NCBI GenBank assembly: GCA_946479475.1
Contig: CAMLGG010000082.1
Coordinates: forward strand, 1-19,313
Reading direction: 5' to 3'
Length of the DNA stretch: 19,313 nt
Source: an uncultured Ideonella sp.
GTDB lineage: Bacteria > Pseudomonadota > Gammaproteobacteria > Burkholderiales > Burkholderiaceae
Shown: one piece after another, positions 1 through 6,496 of the stretch
Layout: every line of letters starts with the position of its first letter
Position numbering within the stretch: the first letter of the stretch is position 1
Program-made: the position numbers and the translations under genes
The notes under the pieces: generated by a model
Databases searched by the model: none
Seen by the model: only the letters and a program-made list of their open reading frames with translations
Told to the model about the DNA's origin: nothing

Positions 1-1117
1 CCATCACCACGCCCTGGCCGGCGAAGGCGGCGTCGCCGTGCACCAGCACGGGCAGGACCTGCGCGCCTTCCTTGTCGCCACGGCGATCCATGCGGGCCTT
101 GACCGAGCCCTCGACCACCGGGTTCACGATCTCCAGGTGCGAGGGGTTGAAGGCCAGGCTCAGGTGGACCGGGCCGCCGGCGGTGGACACGTCGCTCGAG
201 AAGCCTTGGTGGTACTTCACGTCGCCCGAGGGCAGGTCTTCGGGCGCGGTGTGGTCGAACTCGCTGAACAGGTCCTTCGGCGCCTTGCCGAGGGTGTTGA
301 CCAGCACGTTCAGGCGGCCGCGGTGGGCCATGCCGATCACGATCTCCTGCACGCCCTTGGCGCCGGCCTGCTGGATCAGCTCGTCCATCGAGGCGATGAA
401 GCTCTCGCCGCCTTCGAGCGAGAAGCGCTTCTGGCCGACGTACTTGGTGTGCAGGAAGCGCTCGAGGCCCTCGGCCGCGGTCAGGCGGTCGAGGATGTGC
501 TTGCGCTTGTCGGCCGTGAAGGTGGGCTTGCTGCGGGCGCTCTCCAGGCGCTCCTGCCACCAGCGCTTCTCCGTCGGGTCCGTGCAGTGCATGAACTCGG
601 CGCCGATGGTGCCGCAATACGTCTCGCGCAGGGCCTGCATGATCTCGCGCAGCGTCATGTTCTCGGCGCGAGAGAAATAGGTGTTGGCGGCGCTGAACGA
701 GATGTCCATGTCGGACTCGCTCAGGTCGTAGAAGGCCGGCTCCAGCTCGGGGATGCGGGGGCGCTCGGTGCGCTTGAGCGGGTCGAGATCGGCCCAGCGC
801 GAGCCGAGGAAGCGGTAGGCGGCGATCAGCGACTGGACGTGGACCTGCTTGCGGGCCACCGCCAGGTCGGCCGAGCTGGCCTTGACGGCGAACGCGTTCG
901 ACTTCGCGCGCTGCGCGAAGGATTCGATCACCGGGGCATGGGGGACGTCGCGGCTGGCCGAGCCGTCGGTCGCGGGGACGTTCTGCAGCGCGTCGAAGTA
1001 TGCGCGCCAGTTCTCGGGCACGGCGCCCGGGTTGTCGAGGTACGCCTCGTACATCTCCTCGACGTACGGCGCATTGCCGCCGAACAGGTACGAGTTCGAC
1101 CTGTATTGCTGCATCAT
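1..1117 (-). CDS. sucA: 2-oxoglutarate dehydrogenase E1 component, N-terminal part (cut by left edge)
   Basis: SucA is the thiamine-diphosphate-dependent E1 subunit of the cytoplasmic 2-oxoglutarate dehydrogenase complex. It decarboxylates 2-oxoglutarate and passes the succinyl group to E2 (SucB) in the TCA cycle. I translated the minus strand by hand: about 372 codons are open without a stop. The protein begins MMQQYRSNSYLFGGNAPYVE and continues with the family's typical N-terminal segment. It includes GMAHRGRLNVLVN near residue 260, followed by SDVSTAGG, NPSHLEIVNPVVEGS and, at the edge, HGDAAFAGQGV, the start of the cofactor-binding region. Two ATGs are adjacent (1117 and 1114). I chose 1117 because AGGTGA at 1125-1130 sits 7 nt upstream. 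The rest of sucA, and presumably sucB and lpdA, lie beyond the left edge. A structured leader precedes the gene. Confidence 0.97.
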   Translation of the reverse strand, partial: MMQQYRSNSYLFGGNAPYVEEMYEAYLDNPGAVPENWRAYFDALQNVPATDGSASRDVPHAPVIESFAQRAKSNAFAVKASSADLAVARKQVHVQSLIAAYRFLGSRWADLDPLKRTERPRIPELEPAFYDLSESDMDISFSAANTYFSRAENMTLREIMQALRETYCGTIGAEFMHCTDPTEKRWWQERLESARSKPTFTADKRKHILDRLTAAEGLERFLHTKYVGQKRFSLEGGESFIASMDELIQQAGAKGVQEIVIGMAHRGRLNVLVNTLGKAPKDLFSEFDHTAPEDLPSGDVKYHQGFSSDVSTAGGPVHLSLAFNPSHLEIVNPVVEGSVKARMDRRGDKEGAQVLPVLVHGDAAFAGQGVVM

Positions 1118-1235
1118 CTTTCGCTCACCTTTCGCCCTGGTTTCCAGAGCTCCGATGGGTTGATCAACCTTCCGCGGCCCGGCTCTACCGGTTGGCGGAC
1201 TAGCGACCCGCCTTGCTGAGCTGAACCAGCAAGGG
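1118..1235 (-). promoter_or_regulatory. Structured 5' leader of sucA, candidate sucA RNA motif
   Basis: A conserved RNA structure called the sucA motif is known in Burkholderiales leaders of sucA, where it overlaps the Shine-Dalgarno. Read on the minus strand, this leader holds several possible helices. There is an 8-bp perfect inverted repeat (1211-1218 with 1227-1234, 8-nt loop). A 5-bp pairing joins 1182-1186 to 1146-1150. A self-complementary GGTTGATCAACC lies at 1158-1169, and a CTGG/CCAG hairpin with a 3-nt loop at 1137-1147. The last hairpin and the 5-bp pairing share positions 1146-1147, so they exclude each other. The Shine-Dalgarno (1125-1130) lies just downstream. I matched this by gene context, not by aligning to the published consensus, so the exact boundaries are uncertain. 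Confidence 0.55.
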
Positions 1236-1333
1236 GACACAGAAGGACCTAACTTTCAGGGACGGGACTGTAACACCGCAGGTCTTCAACTGCCTTACGC
1301 GGAATTGCACAGTCGGCACGGTTTTACTTCTTT

Positions 1334-1352
1334 GACAGCCGTTCGACAGCCG
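1334..1352. repeat. Two direct GACAGCCG repeats, 11-bp period
   Basis: GACAGCCG occurs at 1334-1341 and again at 1345-1352, one helical turn apart, just before the small plus-strand gene. The first copy overlaps a perfect TTGACA hexamer (1332-1337), which could be a -35 element. The best following -10 (CAGACT, 1357-1362) is poor and 19 bp away. The phased repeats could be a binding site for a regulator acting on either divergent gene. No function is proven. Confidence 0.3.
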
Positions 1353-1368
1353 GCGGCAGACTGAGGGG

Positions 1369-1713
1369 GTGGCTCGCGACCTCCCTCTCCCACCTTCTGC
1401 ACAAGTAATCCTGCTGCACGTCGACGCCCCGGCAAAACCGGCCGAGGGCACGCCCTGCAATGGCTGCGGCCTGTGCTGTGCGGTCGAGCCCTGCCCGGCG
1501 GGCGTCCTGCTCAGCCGCCGCCGGACCGGCGCCTGCAAGGCGTTGCAGTGGAGCGACGCCGAACGGCGCTACCTCTGCGGGCTGGTCAGTGCCCCTTCCC
1601 GGGTGCTGCCCTGGCTGCCGAAGCGGCTCGCGCCCCTGGCGAGCCGCCTGACGCGGCGCTGGATCGCCTCGGCCACTGGCTGCGATGCCAGCCTGGCGGC
1701 CGAGACCGCCTGA
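1369..1713 (+). CDS. Small Cys-rich conserved-type hypothetical protein with CNGCGLCC motif
   Basis: The protein has 114 residues and no function that I can name. Its clearest feature is a cysteine cluster at about residues 30-42, CNGCGLCC followed by EPCPAG, with more cysteines at CKALQW, YLCGLV and near the C-terminus. The spacing resembles small metal-binding (Fe-S or zinc) proteins such as the YkgJ-type cysteine cluster family, but I cannot assign it firmly. There is no signal peptide or obvious membrane segment. The start is GTG; an in-frame TGA at 1333 closes off anything upstream. A GAGGGGG tract abuts the GTG too closely to be a normal Shine-Dalgarno, so a later start is possible. The gene is divergent from sucA and its stop codon abuts that of the nitronate monooxygenase gene. 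Confidence 0.7.
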   Translation: MARDLPLPPSAQVILLHVDAPAKPAEGTPCNGCGLCCAVEPCPAGVLLSRRRTGACKALQWSDAERRYLCGLVSAPSRVLPWLPKRLAPLASRLTRRWIASATGCDASLAAETA

Positions 1714-2664
1714 TCAGGCCGCCACGCGGGCCTGCGCCGCCCGGTACTCGCTGGCCAGGCGCGCCACCAGCTGGCCGGCCGGCTCGATAGCCTTGATGGC
1801 GCCGATGCCCTGCCCGCAGCCCCAGATGTCCTTCCAGGCCTTCTTGGCGTCGCCGCCGAAGTTCATCTTGGAAGGATCGCTCTCGGGCAGGTTCTCCGGG
1901 TCCAGGCCCGCGGCGCGGATCGAGCGCTTCAGGTAGTTGCCGTGCACGCCGGTGAAAAGGTTCGAGTAGACGATGTCGTCCGACGAGCCTTCCACGATCG
2001 CCCGCTTGTAGTCCTCGACCGCGCGAGCCTCTTCGGTGGCGATGAAGGCCGAGCCGATGTAGGCGAAATCCGCCCCCATGGCGCGCGCTGCCAGCACGCC
2101 GCCGCCGGTGGACATGGCGCCCGACAGCGCCAGCGGGCCGTCGAACCACTCGCGGATCTCCTGGACGAGCGCGAAGGGGCTCTTCGTGCCGGCATGGCCG
2201 CCAGCACCGGCGGCCACGGCGATCAGGCCGTCGGCGCCCTTCTCGATCGCCTTCTTCGCGAAGGTGTTGTTGATGACGTCGTGCAACACGACCCCACCCC
2301 AGGCATGCACCGCGTCGTTCACATCGGTGCGGGCGCCCAGCGAGGTGATGATGACGGGCACCTTGTACTTGGCGCAGACCGCCATGTCGTGCTCGAGGCG
2401 CTCGTTGCTCTTGTGGACGATCTGGTTGATGGCGAAGGGCGCGGCCGGCTTGTCGGGGTGGGCCTTGTCGTAGGCCGCCAGCGTCTCGGTGATCTCGGCC
2501 AGCCACTCGTCCAGCAGCTCGGCCGGGCGGGCGTTGAGCGCCGGCATCGAGCCAACGACCCCTGCCTTGCACTGCTCGATCACGAGCTTGGGGTTGGAGA
2601 TGATGAACAGCGGCGCCCCGATGATGGGCAGCGGCAGGTTCTTCAGGACGGCGGGCATGGACAT
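1714..2664 (-). CDS. NAD(P)H-dependent flavin oxidoreductase / nitronate monooxygenase family protein
   Basis: This 316-residue protein is an FMN-dependent TIM-barrel enzyme of the nitronate monooxygenase (2-nitropropane dioxygenase) family, which oxidises nitronates or acts as a quinone/enoyl reductase-like flavoprotein. Visible family motifs are LPIIGAPLF near residues 12-20, AAGAGGHAGT at 151-160 with the conserved His157 region, and the FMN phosphate-binding stretch LSGAMSTGGGVLAARAMGAD at about 180-199, followed by GSAFIAT. I chose the ATG at 2664: it overlaps the TGA of the upstream acyl-CoA dehydrogenase gene by one base (TGATG), and GGAGG at 2672-2676 lies 7 nt upstream. The TTG three bases earlier is less likely. 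Coupling to the dehydrogenase suggests a role tied to acyl-CoA or nitroalkanoate metabolism, but the substrate cannot be read from sequence. Confidence 0.9.
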   Translation of the reverse strand: MSMPAVLKNLPLPIIGAPLFIISNPKLVIEQCKAGVVGSMPALNARPAELLDEWLAEITETLAAYDKAHPDKPAAPFAINQIVHKSNERLEHDMAVCAKYKVPVIITSLGARTDVNDAVHAWGGVVLHDVINNTFAKKAIEKGADGLIAVAAGAGGHAGTKSPFALVQEIREWFDGPLALSGAMSTGGGVLAARAMGADFAYIGSAFIATEEARAVEDYKRAIVEGSSDDIVYSNLFTGVHGNYLKRSIRAAGLDPENLPESDPSKMNFGGDAKKAWKDIWGCGQGIGAIKAIEPAGQLVARLASEYRAAQARVAA

Positions 2665-4454
2665 CAATAGGCCTCCAGAGCCATTTCGGTGATGCTGGCG
2701 GCGCCTTCGACGATGCTGTCGCGCAGGCCGGGCGCCTTGGAAAGGATGTGGTCGCCATAGAAGCGCGCCGTGGCGATCTTGGCCTTCATGAAATCGACGT
2801 CCTCGCCGGCCGCAAGCTTCGCTTCGGCGGCCAGCAGCGCGCGTGCCATCTGCCAGCCGGCGACCACGTTGGCGGCCAGCATCAGGTAGGTGACGCTGCC
2901 GGCGAACACGGCATTCGGGTTGGACTTGGATTCAGCGACCACGAACTCGACCACGTCGAGGAAGGCCTGGCGGCCTGCCGCCAGTCGCTTGGCCATGGCG
3001 CGGGCCGCCTCGCTGCCCTGCTTCTGCAGCGCCGCCTCGGTGGCCTCGATCTGGCCGGCGATGGCCTTGGCGACGCGCCCGCCGTCGCGCGAGGTCTTGC
3101 GCCCGACCAGGTCGTTGGCCTGGATCGCCGTCGTGCCCTCGTAGATCGTCAGGATCTTGGCATCGCGGTAGTGCTGCGCGGCGCCCGTCTCCTCGATGAA
3201 TCCCATGCCGCCGTGCACCTGCACGCCGAGCGAAGTGACCTCGAGGCTCATCTCGGTCGAGTACCCCTTGATGAGCGGCACCAGGAACTCGTAGAAGGCC
3301 TGGTTCTGCTCGCGGGTCGCCGCATCGGGATGATGGTGAGCGGCGTCGTACGCGGCAGCGCCCACGAGTGCCATCGCGCGGCAGCCCTCGGTGTAGGCCC
3401 GCATCGTCATCAGCATCCGGCGCACGTCGGGGTGGTGGATGATGGGCGCGGCAGTCTTCAGCGAGCCATCGACCGGGCGCGACTGCACACGCTCGCGCGC
3501 ATACGCCACCGCGCGCTGGTACGCACGATCGGCCACCGCCAGGCCCTGCACGCCGACTCCGAAGCGCGCGGCATTCATCATGACGAACATGTATTCAAGG
3601 CCGCGGTTCTCTTCGCCGATCAGATAGCCGAGGGCGCCGCCGTTATCGCCGTACTGCAGCACCGCCGTCGGGCTGGCCTTGATGCCCATCTTGTGCTCGA
3701 TGCTCACGCAGTGCACGTCGTTGCGCGCGCCCGGCGAGCCATCGGGGTTCACCATGAACTTGGGCACGATGAACAGCGAGATGCCCTTCACGCCCTCCGG
3801 CGCGCCGGACACGCGGGCCAGCACCAGGTGGACGATGTTGTCCGCCATGTCGTGCTCGCCCCAGGTGATGAAGATCTTGGTGCCGAAGATCCTGTAGCTG
3901 CCATCGGCCTGAGGCTCGGCACGCGTGCGCACCATCGAAAGGTCCGAACCCGCCTGCGGCTCCGTCAGGTTCATCGTTCCGGTCCAGGTGCCGTCGATGA
4001 GCTTCGGGATGTAGGTGGCCTTCTGCTCCTCGGAGCCGGCCGTCAGCAGCGCCTCGATCGCGCCGTCGGTCAGCAGCGGGCATAGCGCGAAGCTCAGGTT
4101 GGCGGCGTTGACCATTTCCTGGCAGGCGGCATGGATCAGCTTGGGCAAGCCCTGGCCGCCGAAGTCGGCCGGGTGATGCAGCCCCTGCCAGCCGCCCTCG
4201 GTGTACTGGTGAAAGGCCGCCTTGAAGCCTGGGGTGGCATGCACCTGGCCCTGATCGAAGGACGAGGGGTTCACGTCGCCCTCCACGTTCAGCGGCGCGA
4301 CCACGCCCTCGTTGAACTTGGCGCACTCCTCGAGCACCGCCTGGGCAGTGTCGAAGCCGGCCTCCTCGAAGCCGGGCAGCTGCGCGACGGCGTCGATGCC
4401 GGCCAGCTCCTTCATCACGAAGAGCATGTCCTTGACGGGGGCGCGGTAGGTCAC
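2664..4454 (-). CDS. Acyl-CoA dehydrogenase with extra C-terminal domain (FadE/DmdC-like)
   Basis: This 596-residue FAD enzyme introduces the alpha-beta double bond in an acyl-CoA and hands the electrons to EtfAB. It is longer than the classical 380-400-residue dehydrogenases and matches the subfamily with a C-terminal extension that includes DmdC (3-methylmercaptopropionyl-CoA dehydrogenase) and many fatty-acyl enzymes. Motifs are NLTEPQAGSDL at about 162-172, IFITWGEHD at 194-202, QVHGGMGFIEETG at 412-424, and the probable catalytic Glu439 in IYEGTTAIQ. The helical extension spans roughly residues 455-596. The start is GTG at 4454, with AGGAG at 4461-4465 six bases upstream. It is translationally coupled to the nitronate monooxygenase gene and lies downstream of etfBA, behind a terminator. 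Chain length or substrate is not determinable here. Confidence 0.93.
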   Translation of the reverse strand: MTYRAPVKDMLFVMKELAGIDAVAQLPGFEEAGFDTAQAVLEECAKFNEGVVAPLNVEGDVNPSSFDQGQVHATPGFKAAFHQYTEGGWQGLHHPADFGGQGLPKLIHAACQEMVNAANLSFALCPLLTDGAIEALLTAGSEEQKATYIPKLIDGTWTGTMNLTEPQAGSDLSMVRTRAEPQADGSYRIFGTKIFITWGEHDMADNIVHLVLARVSGAPEGVKGISLFIVPKFMVNPDGSPGARNDVHCVSIEHKMGIKASPTAVLQYGDNGGALGYLIGEENRGLEYMFVMMNAARFGVGVQGLAVADRAYQRAVAYARERVQSRPVDGSLKTAAPIIHHPDVRRMLMTMRAYTEGCRAMALVGAAAYDAAHHHPDAATREQNQAFYEFLVPLIKGYSTEMSLEVTSLGVQVHGGMGFIEETGAAQHYRDAKILTIYEGTTAIQANDLVGRKTSRDGGRVAKAIAGQIEATEAALQKQGSEAARAMAKRLAAGRQAFLDVVEFVVAESKSNPNAVFAGSVTYLMLAANVVAGWQMARALLAAEAKLAAGEDVDFMKAKIATARFYGDHILSKAPGLRDSIVEGAASITEMALEAY

Positions 4455-4477
4455 TGGTGTCTCCTGCTATTCCCAAG

Positions 4478-4499
4478 AAAAAGGCGCCATGCAGGCGCC
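4478..4499 (-). terminator. Rho-independent terminator after etfA, inside the acyl-CoA dehydrogenase leader
   Basis: On the minus strand GGCGCC, a 5-nt loop (TGCAT) and GGCGCC form a 6-bp GC-only hairpin followed directly by TTTTTC. It ends only 23 bases before the GTG of the acyl-CoA dehydrogenase gene. It would end most etfBA transcripts, so the downstream pair is probably expressed by read-through unless a promoter is hidden close by. The rest of the 104-bp gap (4455-4558) shows no clear promoter. Confidence 0.8.
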
Positions 4500-4558
4500 C
4501 CTTCGAAAAACCCTTCGCACGCGGCGTAGCTTGGCTAAAGGCCGCGGGCTGCCGGTCG

Positions 4559-5488
4559 TCAGAGCGCCTTGATCAGCTCCGGCACGGCGGTGAACAGATC
4601 CGCCTCCAGGCCGTAGTCGGCCACGCTGAAGATCGGCGCCTCGGGATCCTTGTTGATCGCCACGATCACCTTCGAATCCTTCATGCCCGCCAGGTGCTGG
4701 ATGGCGCCCGAGATGCCGCAGGCGATGTACAGCTGCGGCGCGACGATCTTGCCGGTCTGGCCGACCTGCCAGTCGTTGGGCGCGTAGCCTGCATCGACTG
4801 CGGCGCGGCTCGCGCCCAGGGCGGCACCGAGCTTGTCCGCCAGCGGCGTGAGCACCTCGTTGAACTTCTCCGACGAGCCCATCGCCCGGCCGCCCGAGAC
4901 GATGATCTTGGCCGCCGTCAGCTCGGGCCGGTCGCTCTTGGTGACCTCGCGGCCGACGAAGCTCGCCTTGCCGTTGCCAGCCGCCGCCGGGATGCTCTGC
5001 ACCGCCGCAGGGCCGCCCGTGCCCGCGGCATCGAACCCGGTCGTGCGGACGGTGATGACCTTGACCGCATCGGCGCTCTGGACCGTCGCGATCGCGTTGC
5101 CGGCGTAGATGGGGCGCTCGAAGGTATCGGCACTGATGACCTTCGTGATGTCGCTGATCTGCGCAACGTCCAGCCTGGCTGCCACGCGGGGCGCCACGTT
5201 CTTGCCGTGCGCCGTGGCTGGGAAAAGGATGTGGCTGTAGTTGCCGGCGATGGCGAGCACCTGCGCGGCCACGTCTTCGGCCAGCTGCTCGGCCAGGCGG
5301 GCATCGTCGGCGTGAAGCACCTTGGCCACGCCGGCAATCTGCGCGGCGGCCTGGGCCGCACCGGCGGCGTTCGCACCGGCGACCAGCACGTGCACGTCGC
5401 CACCGCATTGCGTGGCGGCGGTGACGGTGTTCAGCGTGGCGCCCTTGAGGGTGCCGTGTTCGTGTTCAGCAATGACGAGGACAGCCAT
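4559..5488 (-). CDS. etfA: Electron transfer flavoprotein subunit alpha
   Basis: EtfA (309 residues, the usual length) is the FAD-binding subunit of the cytoplasmic ETF heterodimer, which collects electrons from acyl-CoA and other dehydrogenases and delivers them to ETF-quinone oxidoreductase. The N-terminal half begins [20 protein letters not shown] and is the nucleotide-binding-like fold. The C-terminal FAD domain shows [11 protein letters not shown] from residue 199, [15 protein letters not shown], and the ETF-alpha signature from about 253 ([20 protein letters not shown], then [12 protein letters not shown]). The ATG lies one base after the etfB stop (TGAGATG), with AGGTGAT at 5494-5500 as Shine-Dalgarno inside the etfB end, so the two subunits are co-translated. 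Confidence 0.97.
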   Translation of the reverse strand: MAVLVIAEHEHGTLKGATLNTVTAATQCGGDVHVLVAGANAAGAAQAAAQIAGVAKVLHADDARLAEQLAEDVAAQVLAIAGNYSHILFPATAHGKNVAPRVAARLDVAQISDITKVISADTFERPIYAGNAIATVQSADAVKVITVRTTGFDAAGTGGPAAVQSIPAAAGNGKASFVGREVTKSDRPELTAAKIIVSGGRAMGSSEKFNEVLTPLADKLGAALGASRAAVDAGYAPNDWQVGQTGKIVAPQLYIACGISGAIQHLAGMKDSKVIVAINKDPEAPIFSVADYGLEADLFTAVPELIKAL

Positions 5489-5489
5489 C

Positions 5490-6239
5490 TCAGATCACCT
5501 TCGCTTCGTTCTTCAGCTTGGCCACCAGGGTGGCGACATCCGGCACCCTCACCCCCGCGCCTCGCTTGGGCGGCTCCGCCACCTTCAGCGTCTTCAGCCG
5601 GGGCGTCACGTCCACGCCCAGGTCGGCGGGCTTGACCACCTCCAGCGGCTTCTTCTTGGCCTTCATGATGTTGGGCAGCGTCACGTAGCGCGGCTCGTTC
5701 AGGCGCAGGTCGGTGGTCACCACAGCAGGCAGGCTCAGCTTGAGGGTCTCCAGGCCGCCGTCGACTTCACGCGTCACACTCGCGGCGCCGTCGGCGATCT
5801 CCACCTTCGACGCGAAGGTGGCCTGCGGCAGGTCGGCCAGGGCGGCCAGCATCTGGCCGGTCTGGTTGCAGTCATCGTCGATGGCCTGCTTGCCCAGGAT
5901 CACCAGGCCCGGCTGCTCCTTGTCGACCAGGGCCTTCAGCAGCTTGGCGACGGCCAGGGGCTGCAGTTCGGCGTCCGTCTCGACCAGGATCGCGCGGTCG
6001 GCGCCGATGGCCATCGCCGTGCGCAGCGTCTCCTGGCACTGGGTGACGCCGCAGGAGACCGCGATGATCTCGGTGGCGGCGCCCTTCTCCTTCAGGCGCA
6101 CGGCCTCTTCGACGGCGATCTCGTCGAAGGGGTTCATGCTCATCTTCACGTTCGCGATGTCCACCCCCGTGCCGTCGGACTTCACGCGAACCTTCACGTT
6201 GTAGTCGACGACGCGCTTGACGGCTACCAGTACCTTCAT
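5490..6239 (-). CDS. etfB: Electron transfer flavoprotein subunit beta
   Basis: EtfB (249 residues, typical length) is the AMP-binding subunit of ETF and carries the loop that docks partner dehydrogenases. It opens [20 protein letters not shown] and shows [21 protein letters not shown] (about residues 33-53), [16 protein letters not shown] near 121-136, and the recognition-loop segment [14 protein letters not shown] near 195-208. The ATG is at 6239, and AGGAG at 6249-6253 lies 9 bases upstream. It is the first gene of the etfBA unit, and the acyl-CoA dehydrogenase downstream is a plausible electron donor. The promoter region (6240-6424) contains palindromic operator-like sites, suggesting control by a regulator of fatty-acid or branched-chain amino-acid degradation. 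Confidence 0.97.
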   Translation of the reverse strand: MKVLVAVKRVVDYNVKVRVKSDGTGVDIANVKMSMNPFDEIAVEEAVRLKEKGAATEIIAVSCGVTQCQETLRTAMAIGADRAILVETDAELQPLAVAKLLKALVDKEQPGLVILGKQAIDDDCNQTGQMLAALADLPQATFASKVEIADGAASVTREVDGGLETLKLSLPAVVTTDLRLNEPRYVTLPNIMKAKKKPLEVVKPADLGVDVTPRLKTLKVAEPPKRGAGVRVPDVATLVAKLKNEAKVI

Positions 6240-6272
6240 GCTGCGTTGCTCCTGTGGGATCGTTGTCTGGAA

Positions 6273-6288
6273 TTGACGTTTACGTTAA
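6273..6288. promoter_or_regulatory. Operator-like palindrome upstream of etfB (TTnACGTnnACGTnAA)
   Basis: TTGACGTTTACGTTAA is a 16-bp interrupted palindrome in which 12 positions are symmetric, 34 bases before the etfB start. From memory it resembles operators predicted for regulators of fatty-acid and branched-chain amino-acid catabolism in proteobacteria (LiuR type). Which regulator binds it is inference. Confidence 0.55.
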
Positions 6289-6313
6289 CTGCGGGATTCT
6301 AGTGGTTGCCCCG

Positions 6314-6337
6314 GAGCCGGCAGGGGTGCGCCGGCTC
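6314..6337. repeat. Perfect 8-bp inverted repeat in the etfB-murI intergenic region
   Basis: GAGCCGGC and GCCGGCTC flank an 8-nt spacer. In the etfB leader it could form a stable RNA hairpin. There is no T-tract on either strand, so it is not a standard terminator. Confidence 0.4.
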
Positions 6338-6388
6338 ATGCTCGCCGCCATGCGCGGGTCACGCAGCATGCAGCACGCAGGATAAAAC

Positions 6389-6400
6389 GAACGATCGTGC
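6389..6400. promoter_or_regulatory. TetR-type operator-like palindrome (GaACGATCGTgC)
   Basis: A perfect ACGATCGT core (6391-6398) extends to a 10-of-12 palindrome, flanked by AAAA on one side and TATTTT on the other. On the minus strand a TAAAAT hexamer (6402-6407) lies next to it and could be a -10 element for etfB, but no good -35 is visible. This form of palindrome is common for TetR-family repressors. The target gene could be etfB or murI. Confidence 0.35.
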
Positions 6401-6496
6401 TATTTTAGACCGACCTGCCCAGGTTTGGGTGTCGTTGCGGCGACATTCGCTTGCCCGGTCGTGACCCGCGGGCCTTGGCCTAGACTCTCGGCCGCC

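Noticed and set aside
38..1219. 393-codon plus-strand open frame across the sucA region
   Set aside because: It is a shadow; the minus strand translates without interruption into a textbook SucA N-terminus.
1200..1538. Minus-strand 112-codon frame covering the sucA upstream region
   Set aside because: No family resemblance, Arg/Pro/Ser-rich, overlaps the structured leader and the better-supported plus-strand Cys-rich gene.
2748..4085. 445-codon plus-strand open frame over the acyl-CoA dehydrogenase gene
   Set aside because: It is His/Arg/Ala-rich with no recognisable domain, and the minus-strand protein carries all dehydrogenase motifs.
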